Source of the DNA: JBKHDT01 sp049974825
GTDB taxonomy: Bacteria > Pseudomonadota > Gammaproteobacteria > Halothiobacillales > Halothiobacillaceae
NCBI GenBank assembly: GCA_049974825.1
Contig: JBNGDJ010000062.1
Location: 1-14,648, forward strand
DNA length: 14,648 bases
Reading direction: 5' to 3'
Shown here piece after piece: positions 1-6,500 of this stretch. The translations under genes and the position numbers were made by a program. Under the pieces are notes generated by a model. The model saw only the letters and a list, made by a program, of their open reading frames with translations, ran no database searches and had not been told where the DNA came from. The stretch's first letter is position 1, and each line of letters starts with the position of its first letter.

Positions 1-48
1 AAGGGGTTTCGACTCATCAATGGCGTAAGCCATTGAATTGCGGAGCAT

Positions 49-139
49 GGCCCGGGCGTGAACGCGGGCTCCGCCAGCTGGCGCGTTAAGCTGGCGTTAG
101 CCCACAAATCCATGGATGGATTTGTGCAGAGTTTCCTTA
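49..139 (+). repeat. Palindromic intergenic repeat, copy A
   Basis: Two blocks recur in inverted orientation at the right end of the window. The first is the 11-mer GGCCCGGGCGT (49-59). The second is a 37-base block at 103-139 that matches 14593-14629 exactly as reverse complement. The 37-base block contains a perfect 10-bp hairpin with arms CACAAATCCA / TGGATTTGTG and a 4-base loop. Between the two blocks this copy has a 43-base insert (60-102) with its own arms, GCCAGC and GCTGGC; the other copy has only 5 bases there. It resembles a modular REP-like or non-autonomous intergenic element. No transposase is visible. Confidence 0.85.
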
Positions 140-402
140 GCGATACTACGCACGACCACGCGGGAAGCTCGGTTCGGGTCAGACCCTGCGTTTGGCCGGG
201 GTTGCCCGCCTTCGCGTCTGGCTCATACGCCACGATCCTGTGGCTTGTGCCATGACCGGATCCCCACTTGGACAGGTCAGATCCGGCGCGTCTCACGCGC
301 CATGCTGGGCACGATACAACCTCCCCGCACCTCTGTCTTCCTGCATCCGGCTCTGCATTGACCACAAGAAACAGGCGTTTTCCTGCGCTTGTCGCCGGAA
401 CG

Positions 403-418
403 TGGCCTGCTTTCTGCT
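403..418 (+). promoter_or_regulatory. Candidate sigma-54 (-24/-12) promoter for the Amt-GGDEF-EAL gene
   Basis: TGGCCTGCTTTCTGCT matches the RpoN consensus TGGCACGNNNNTTGCW at 9 of 12 defined positions. The invariant GG and GC pairs are correctly spaced. Transcription would start near 429 and leave a leader of about 215 bases. The call gains weight because the paralogous downstream gene has a stronger site of the same class, and ammonium transporter genes are commonly RpoN/NtrC-controlled. It is the only site in 1-643 that I found with correct core spacing. Alone it could be chance. Confidence 0.4.
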
Positions 419-511
419 TGATCAGCCAAGACCAACGAAACCCGTGCCCGCGACAGCCCCAGATGGCTGTGCCCCGATTGCCGCCAGGCGGCGCAGACAG
501 ATCCCCATGGC

Positions 512-566
512 GGGACGCAAGACCTGCCGGACACCCTTTTCGCTTCACGGTAGTCAGGGTGGCAGG
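512..566 (+). promoter_or_regulatory. Structured 5' leader, possible cis-regulatory RNA
   Basis: An imperfect hairpin is formed by CCTGC (523-527) with GCAGG (562-566) and CACCCT (532-537) with AGGGTG (556-561), enclosing an 18-base loop. A second hairpin, GCGTGG/CCACGC, lies at 581-600, just before the ribosome binding site. The words GGGACGCAA (512-520) and GGTAGTCAGGG (549-559) resemble conserved stretches of the c-di-GMP-I (GEMM) riboswitch and are about the right distance apart. The expected 5' GGCAAACC and GNRA-capped stem are not present. A degenerate riboswitch or an unrelated structured leader are both possible. Confidence 0.25.
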
Positions 567-643
567 CGCACCACCCCGGGGCGTGGGCACTGCGCCACGC
601 ACCAAGGCCGTGCAGCCTGCTTGCCGATGCCCCGGGAGGAGCA

Positions 644-3600
644 ATGCCCGAGCAATTCAATCTGATCAATGCACTTTGGGTGCTGTTCAGCGCCACGCTG
701 GTGCTGCTGATGCAGGCGGGGTTCCTTTGCTTGGAAGCTGGCATGATGCGACGCAAGAACGCGATCAACGTCGCCATGAAGAATGTCGCGGATTTCATGA
801 TCGCACTGTTTGTGTTCTGGGCCATTGGTTTCGGCTTGATGTTCGGGCATTCTCAGGGCGGCTGGATCGGCGGGTCGCTGCTGGCGCCGGATTTTTCCGC
901 GACCGATCCCTGGACCGCGGTGTTCTTTGTCTTCCAGGTCATGTTCGTGGCCACCGCGGCAACCATTGTCTCCGGAGCCATTTCCGAGCGGGTTTCCTAC
1001 GCAAGCTATGGCCTGATTACCCTCCTCGTGGTCATCTGGATTTATCCGCTCGCCGGGCACTGGGCCTGGGGTGGTGCCCTGGACGGGCCGCCCGGCTGGC
1101 TGGCCGGCCTGGGTTTCGTGGATTTTGCCGGCTCCACCGTGGTGCATTCGGTGGGCGGCTGGGTCGCACTGGCAGCCATTCTGCACGTGGGCCCACGCAT
1201 CGGACGATTCACCGAAGAGGGTCCACAGCGAATTCCGCCGAGCAGCGTCCCTCTCGCCCTCCTGGGCATGCTGTTTTTCGTGATCGGCTGGATCGGGTTC
1301 AACGGCGGCAGTGAACTGGCGCTTGACCAGGAAGTGCCACGGATTATCGCCCATACCCTGCTGGCCGCCGCAGCGGGCGGCATCACGGCGCATCTGCTGG
1401 CGCGCTACTGGCTGCCCGACTACGTGGACAATCTCCTGCTGCCGATCAACGGAGTGATCGCCGGCCTGGTGGCGATCACCGCCGGCGTCCATGCGGTCAG
1501 CACGCTGGCAGCCGTGATCATTGGCGCCATGGGGGCCGTGGTCATGGTCCTGGCTGATTTCTGGATGATTCGCCGTCGGCTGGATGATGCGGTGGCCGCC
1601 GTCCCGGTCCACCTGGCCGCGGGGATTTGGGGCACGCTGGCCGTGGCGATCTTTGGAGACCTCGAAAAACTCGGGACGGGTCTGGATCGGTGGGCGCAAT
1701 TGCAGGTGCAGGCCCTGGGCATTGTCGCCATTGGCGCAACCACATTCATCTTGGCCTGGATCGCCCTGGCTGTGATCAACCGGATCCACCCGCTGCGGGT
1801 ATCGGCCGAGTCCGAACAGGACGGCCTGAACGTGAGCGAGCACGGCCAGCGCACGGATCTGACCGACCTGATGACAGCCATGGACAACCAGGCACGCAGC
1901 ACCGATCTCTCCGCCCGTGTGCCCGTTGAGCCATTCACCGAAGTGGGCCTGATCGCCCGGCGTTACAACCAGGTCATGGAAGCGCTGGAACAGGCCGTAA
2001 CTCACACCCGGATCATCGTGCGCGACATTGCCGACGGGCTGGTGACCTTCGACCGGGCCGGCATTGTACTCAGCGCCAACCCCAGCGCGGGTCGCATGCT
2101 CGCCCGCAGCACCGAAGAACTGATTGGCCGTCCCCTGAACGAAATGCTCGACGGCGCCCGATTTGAGCAGGGCAGCATACCGGACCTGACACGCCAGGGT
2201 GTCCACCGGCTCGAAGGGCAGTTCGACGAGACCTTTCGGCACCTGGAACTGCGCATTTCGCGAAGCGGGGACGAACAGAACCTTTTCTATACCGCGATGC
2301 TTCAGGATCTGACGGAAAAGCATCGATACGAGGAGCAGCTGCATCGCGAACGGGAACTGGCGCAGGTCACGCTCGAATCAATCGTCGATGCGGTCATCAC
2401 CACCGACGAGGCCGGGCGCGTCCGATTCCTGAACGCCAATGCCAGCGCACTCTGCGGCCTGGACGAGGAAACCGCACGGGGCCGACCGCTCTGTCGTCTG
2501 TTCCGGTTCGCGGACGAAAATCACCCGGTGCAGTGCAGCGAAGCACTGGACCAGTTGATGCGCCAGAAGAAGATTCTCAGCGGCGTGGAGACCTGGACCC
2601 TGATCGACCCGGCCGACCAACGCCATACCGTCCAGTTTACGGCAGCGCCCATCTTCGACCGGGCCAGACGCCTGGTCGGCGGCGTTCTGGTCCTGCATGA
2701 CATTACCGAAGCGAGGGCCCTGGAAGAACAGCTCTCCTACCAGGCGCGACATGATGTACTGACCGGGCTGCTCAACCGCAGGGAGTTCGAGGCCCGACTG
2801 GCAAGCGCGATCACCTCTGCCCGGCATGGCGGGCAGACGCACATGCTTTGTTATATCGACCTGGACCAGTTCAAGATCGTCAACGACACCTGTGGCCACC
2901 TGGCCGGTGACGAGCTGCTGCGTCAGGTCAGCCGGCTGCTTCAGGAACAACTGCGAGGCGAGGACATCATCGCCCGCCTGGGCGGCGACGAATTCGGCGT
3001 GATCTTCACGGACTGCGGCGTCGAGGAGGGGCTGGAGATTGCCAACCGACTGCGCGAAGAGGTGCGGGCCTTCCGCTTTCCCTGGGAGGACAAGCAGTTC
3101 GGGATCGGCGCCAGCATTGGGCTTGTTCGCCTGGACGCGGATTGCGAAGGACTGGCGGAGGTGATGGGCCAGGCGGACTCGGCCTGCTATGCCTCCAAGG
3201 ATCACGGACGAAACCGAGTTCACCTTTTCGAAAGCAGCGATGCCGACCTGGCCAGTCGCCGCGGGCAGATGCAGTGGGTCCAGCGCATTCGTGATGCCCT
3301 GGACCATGACCGGTTCCGGCTGTACTTCCAGTCAATCGTACCCGCCGCCGACCCAAAGGCACAGGCCACCCATTATGAAATCTTCGTCCGGATACTGGAC
3401 GATGAAGACAACTTGATCCCGCCCGGCGCCTTCATTCCCTCGGCGGAACGCTACGGCCTGATGACGGAAGTCGACGAGTGGGTGGTACGCAACACCCTGG
3501 CCTGGATGGGCGACATGCAGCGCACCCACCCCGACAGCCCGCGAATATGCGCGATCAACCTTTCTGGCCCGAGCTTGGGAAAACCTGAGTTTCTGGAGCG

Positions 3601-4042
3601 AATCCAGACACTCATCGCGCATCACGACGTGCGTGCCGAATCCATCTGCTTCGAGATTACCGAGACGGCGGCCATCGCCAACATCAAGGCTGCCAAGTCC
3701 TTTATCGAGACCCTGCGCGCCGCCGGCTGCACCTTTGCCCTGGACGACTTCGGATCGGGCCTGTCGTCCTTTGGCTACCTGCGCAACCTGCCGGTTCAAT
3801 ACCTGAAAATCGACGGCAGCTTCGTCAAGGATATCTGCGAGAGCGGTATCGACGAGGCGATGGTCCGATCCATTCACTCGATCGGCGAAGTCATGGGGCT
3901 CAAGACCATCGCCGAGTTCGTGGACAGCGCCGAAACCGTCGAACGGCTTGCGCAGATCGGCGTCGATTACGTTCAGGGCTATCACATTGACCGCCCGCGC
4001 CCGCTCGAGCAGCTCGATGGCGTGGCCTTCATGCCCCGCTGA
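644..4042 (+). CDS. Amt ammonium channel fused to PAS-PAS-GGDEF-EAL (c-di-GMP signalling)
   Basis: This 1132-residue inner-membrane fusion probably couples external ammonium to c-di-GMP turnover. Residues 1-380 form an eleven-segment Amt channel. Its pore residues are present by motif: F101, W142, D160, twin histidines H168 and H323, and W216/F219/S223. A connector (384-401) and a HAMP-like segment (about 405-452) follow. PAS domains lie at about 455-560 and 570-690. The GGDEF domain (about 700-862) has an intact GGDEF (780-784) and an RxxD inhibition site (R771-D774) five residues upstream. The EAL domain (about 875-1125) reads EIF at 912-914, but keeps N972, the E1004-ITE motif, D1034-D1035, K1055, E1091 and Q1111, so hydrolysis is plausible. 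The start follows GGGAGGA (634-640). The next gene encodes a paralogous Amt fusion. Domain calls are firm; ammonium sensing and the net direction of c-di-GMP change are inferred. Confidence 0.95.
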   Translation: MPEQFNLINALWVLFSATLVLLMQAGFLCLEAGMMRRKNAINVAMKNVADFMIALFVFWAIGFGLMFGHSQGGWIGGSLLAPDFSATDPWTAVFFVFQVMFVATAATIVSGAISERVSYASYGLITLLVVIWIYPLAGHWAWGGALDGPPGWLAGLGFVDFAGSTVVHSVGGWVALAAILHVGPRIGRFTEEGPQRIPPSSVPLALLGMLFFVIGWIGFNGGSELALDQEVPRIIAHTLLAAAAGGITAHLLARYWLPDYVDNLLLPINGVIAGLVAITAGVHAVSTLAAVIIGAMGAVVMVLADFWMIRRRLDDAVAAVPVHLAAGIWGTLAVAIFGDLEKLGTGLDRWAQLQVQALGIVAIGATTFILAWIALAVINRIHPLRVSAESEQDGLNVSEHGQRTDLTDLMTAMDNQARSTDLSARVPVEPFTEVGLIARRYNQVMEALEQAVTHTRIIVRDIADGLVTFDRAGIVLSANPSAGRMLARSTEELIGRPLNEMLDGARFEQGSIPDLTRQGVHRLEGQFDETFRHLELRISRSGDEQNLFYTAMLQDLTEKHRYEEQLHRERELAQVTLESIVDAVITTDEAGRVRFLNANASALCGLDEETARGRPLCRLFRFADENHPVQCSEALDQLMRQKKILSGVETWTLIDPADQRHTVQFTAAPIFDRARRLVGGVLVLHDITEARALEEQLSYQARHDVLTGLLNRREFEARLASAITSARHGGQTHMLCYIDLDQFKIVNDTCGHLAGDELLRQVSRLLQEQLRGEDIIARLGGDEFGVIFTDCGVEEGLEIANRLREEVRAFRFPWEDKQFGIGASIGLVRLDADCEGLAEVMGQADSACYASKDHGRNRVHLFESSDADLASRRGQMQWVQRIRDALDHDRFRLYFQSIVPAADPKAQATHYEIFVRILDDEDNLIPPGAFIPSAERYGLMTEVDEWVVRNTLAWMGDMQRTHPDSPRICAINLSGPSLGKPEFLERIQTLIAHHDVRAESICFEITETAAIANIKAAKSFIETLRAAGCTFALDDFGSGLSSFGYLRNLPVQYLKIDGSFVKDICESGIDEAMVRSIHSIGEVMGLKTIAEFVDSAETVERLAQIGVDYVQGYHIDRPRPLEQLDGVAFMPR

Positions 4043-4072
4043 GACCCACTTCGCCAGCCCCCAATACCCTTC

Positions 4073-4088
4073 TGGCATCATTATTGCT
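4073..4088 (+). promoter_or_regulatory. Sigma-54 (-24/-12) promoter for the Amt-MCP gene
   Basis: TGGCATCATTATTGCT matches the RpoN consensus TGGCACGNNNNTTGCW at 10 of 12 defined positions, with complete TGGCA and TTGCT halves at exact spacing. It lies 31 bases after the stop of the first Amt fusion and 200 bases before the start of the second. Transcription would begin near 4100. This implies that the Amt-MCP gene has its own promoter needing an activator such as NtrC. I did not resolve an activator or IHF site. Confidence 0.75.
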
Positions 4089-4245
4089 TAATCAACAGTA
4101 ACCGTGGCGCCAACACAGGACGTGCCCCGGGACCGGTGATCCGAAAATCAAAAAAGGATTTCCCGTCGCACCTTTACCGGCCTTTCAAGGACAACGCCCG
4201 GCCCAACAAGCCAAAGCATACCGGGCGCAGTCGCGTTCGAAATGG

Positions 4246-4254
4246 CCCCCCCCC
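4246..4254. repeat. Homopolymeric C9 tract in the Amt-MCP leader
   Basis: Nine consecutive C residues lie 35 bases before the chosen start at 4290 and just after an in-frame ATG at 4242. If translation began at 4242, slippage in this tract would shift the frame. With the start at 4290 it is only leader sequence. Such tracts are also prone to sequencing error. Confidence 0.9.
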
Positions 4255-4289
4255 AAATCGGACCGCCCGACACGAACAGGAAAGGTGCC

Positions 4290-6476
4290 ATGGAAACTGT
4301 CACTCAAGCACAATTCGACACCCTCTGGATCCTTGTCGCCGCCGCCCTGGTGATGTTCATGCAGGCCGGTTTCACGGCACTGGAATCGGGCCTGACTCGG
4401 GCCAAGAACACCGCCAACGTAGCCCTGAAAAACCTCACGGACTTTCTCGTCTCGGTACTGATCTTCTGGCTGGTCGGCTACACCCTGATGTTCGAGGACA
4501 GCTTGGGCGGTTTTCTCGGCCTCGGTCCACTGATGCCAGAGCCGGACACGCCGGGCGCCATGGCCTTTCTGGTGTTCCAGGCTGTGTTCGCCGGCACCGC
4601 GGCCACCATTGTCTCCGGTGCGGTCGCCGAGCGGATGAAGTTCCTGTCCTATGCCCTGGTCGCCTTGGTGGTGGTGGCCCTGATCTACCCCATCTCGGGC
4701 CACTGGGTCTGGAACGAATCAGGCTGGCTTGCCCAAATGGGGTTCATCGACTTTGCCGGCTCCACCGTTGTGCACTCTCTTGGTGCATGGGTTGGGCTTG
4801 CGGGCACGCTCCTGATCGGTCCGCGCATCGGTCTGTTCGGCGAGGATGGCAAGGCAAAACCGATCCGGGGTCACAATCTGGTCTTGGCCGTCATGGGCGT
4901 GCTGATCCTCTGGTTTGGCTGGTTCGGATTCAATGGCGGCTCCACGCTCTCCGGCGGGGACGCCGTGGCCGGCGTGATCGCCAACACTCTGCTCGCCGCG
5001 GCGGCAGGGGGCCTGGCCTGCTTCTTTACCTCGCTGGCCTTCCACGACCGCAATCTGGTCAGCGTGGAGAAGTTGCTCAACGGGGTGATCGGCGGCCTGG
5101 TCGCGATCACCGCCTGCGCCCATCTGGTCTCGCCGGGCAGCGCCGTGCTGATCGGCCTGATCGCCGGTGTGGTGGTCTATCTGGCCGAACTGCTTCTGCT
5201 ACATGTTCTGCGTATCGACGACCCGATCAATGTGGTGGCCGCCCACGGGTTTGCCGGTGCCTGGGGAACGCTGGCCGTCGCCTTTTTCTCGACCGCACCC
5301 CTGCCTGCCGGCACAATGCTGGCTCAGGCAGGCGTCCAGGCACTGGGGGTCCTTGCGGTATTCGGCTGGGGTTTCGGCATGGGCCTGCTGCTGTTCGGGA
5401 TACTCAAGGCCGTGGGCAAGCTGCGCGTCAGCGCCGAGGCGGAACAGGAAGGGCTGAATGTATCCGAGCACGGGGCGACCAATCCGGCTCTGGACATGCA
5501 GCGAACCATGCAGGCCATCATGGATGACGGGGACCTGACCCGCCGGGTCGAGGTTGAGACCGGATCGGAAACCGAACCCCTGGCCCGGATGTTCAATCAT
5601 TTCCTCGCACACTACGAATCGGCGATCGGCCGACTGGCACACAGCGCCGCAGAACTGGCCGCTTTCTCTGAGAACATGCGCCTTGCCGGCAGCCGGCTGA
5701 CCGAGGGCGCGCGATCCCACGAGCAGCAGACCCTGCGGATCACCGACTCAATCGATACTCTGGTGCAGGCGGTGGAATCCTTCTCGCAGCAGGTCCATCA
5801 GACGCACGAGCAGGCGACGGACGCTCAGGCAGCGTCCGCGCACGGCGCCGAGGTGGTTCACCATGCTGAGACCCGAATCCAGAATCTGTCTGGTCAAGTG
5901 ACCGAAGTCTGCCAGGGCATTGAGGCGGTGGCCCAGGACAGCAGCGCGATCAGCAAGATTCTGGAGACCATCGAGGCCGTGTCCGAACAGACAAACCTGC
6001 TCGCGCTGAACGCGGCAATCGAGGCGGCACGCGCCGGCACCGCGGGACGCGGGTTTGCAGTGGTGGCCGAGGAAGTGAGGAATCTGTCCATGGCCACCAA
6101 GGGCCATGCCAGCGAGATCCGTCAGAATATTGAGCGGCTGCAAAATCGAGTAGACGATGCGACGCAATTGGCGCGAGGCGGCATCAATCTGGCCCGGGAG
6201 GCCGTGGACGCGGTTCGGGACAGCGGTGCCGCATTCGCCCGGATCGCGGAGCGGATCGAGGCGATCAACGGCTCCAGCGGTCAGATGGCGCAACTGGCCG
6301 AAACCCAGTTTGGCGTAGTGGACACTGTGCGAGTGGGCAATCAGGCCATTGCGGAAGTCACCCGCGAGACCGGGCGCGAACTGGATGATCTGGCAAGCCT
6401 CGGCGGTCGGGTTTCGACCCTTTCCGATCAGCTGAGTGCCGAGGTTGCCCAATACAATGCCCGGACGCTGCACTGA
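4290..6476 (+). CDS. Amt ammonium channel fused to a methyl-accepting chemotaxis domain
   Basis: This 728-residue membrane protein is probably a chemoreceptor that uses an ammonium channel as its input domain. Residues 1-375 are an Amt channel with pore residues present by motif: F100, W141, D154, twin histidines H162 and H319, and W211/F214/S218. A connector at 378-395 is identical at 16 of 18 positions to that of the preceding gene, and a HAMP-like segment follows at about 401-446. The remainder is the cytoplasmic MCP coiled-coil hairpin; its conserved tip runs 562-600, including EQTNLLALNAAIEAARAG and GRGFAVVAEEVRNL. There is no periplasmic ligand domain and no C-terminal CheR/CheB tether. 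The start is set by AGGAAAGG (4278-4285); an in-frame ATG at 4242 lacks a comparable site. Control is probably by the sigma-54 promoter at 4073. The gene converges on the phosphate-cotransporter gene, 24 bases away with no obvious terminator between. Confidence 0.94.
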   Translation: METVTQAQFDTLWILVAAALVMFMQAGFTALESGLTRAKNTANVALKNLTDFLVSVLIFWLVGYTLMFEDSLGGFLGLGPLMPEPDTPGAMAFLVFQAVFAGTAATIVSGAVAERMKFLSYALVALVVVALIYPISGHWVWNESGWLAQMGFIDFAGSTVVHSLGAWVGLAGTLLIGPRIGLFGEDGKAKPIRGHNLVLAVMGVLILWFGWFGFNGGSTLSGGDAVAGVIANTLLAAAAGGLACFFTSLAFHDRNLVSVEKLLNGVIGGLVAITACAHLVSPGSAVLIGLIAGVVVYLAELLLLHVLRIDDPINVVAAHGFAGAWGTLAVAFFSTAPLPAGTMLAQAGVQALGVLAVFGWGFGMGLLLFGILKAVGKLRVSAEAEQEGLNVSEHGATNPALDMQRTMQAIMDDGDLTRRVEVETGSETEPLARMFNHFLAHYESAIGRLAHSAAELAAFSENMRLAGSRLTEGARSHEQQTLRITDSIDTLVQAVESFSQQVHQTHEQATDAQAASAHGAEVVHHAETRIQNLSGQVTEVCQGIEAVAQDSSAISKILETIEAVSEQTNLLALNAAIEAARAGTAGRGFAVVAEEVRNLSMATKGHASEIRQNIERLQNRVDDATQLARGGINLAREAVDAVRDSGAAFARIAERIEAINGSSGQMAQLAETQFGVVDTVRVGNQAIAEVTRETGRELDDLASLGGRVSTLSDQLSAEVAQYNARTLH

Positions 6477-6500
6477 AGCCGGTCGCCGTGAAATCCCCGG

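Larger units (their letters stand above)
1..643. other. Non-coding leader region upstream of the Amt-GGDEF-EAL gene
   Basis: I see no convincing gene here. Several frames stay open, but they have no ribosome binding site, no recognisable domain and Arg/Pro/Cys-rich composition typical of shadow frames in GC-rich DNA. The region holds an 8-bp hairpin at 17-36 (TCAATGGC, loop GTAA), a palindromic repeat at 49-139, a 7-bp hairpin at 285-301 (GGCGCGT, loop CTC), a sigma-54-like site at 403-418 and a structured leader from about 512. The ribosome binding site GGGAGGA (634-640) serves the start at 644. Confidence 0.7.

Noticed and set aside
60..109. An integron attC-like site (GTTAAGC and GGCGTTAGCC words with GCCAGC/GCTGGC arms)
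   Set aside because: No matching RYYYAAC core site is found at the other end, no integrase is present, and the segment lies inside the palindromic repeat.
554..2344. A 596-codon open frame on the minus strand opposite the Amt-GGDEF-EAL gene
   Set aside because: It is antisense to a clearly coding Amt and PAS region, is rich in His, Gln, Gly, Pro and Asp with no domain, and has no ribosome binding site. It is a shadow of GC-rich third positions.
4136..4289. A leader peptide starting at the GTG at 4136
   Set aside because: The frame runs on, in a different register, through the Amt-MCP gene for more than 400 codons with Arg/Pro-rich composition, and no ribosome binding site precedes the GTG.
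6477..6500. A bidirectional terminator between the convergent Amt-MCP and cotransporter genes
   Set aside because: Only 24 bases lie between the stops. CCGGT occurs twice, but no stable stem with a T-tract forms.
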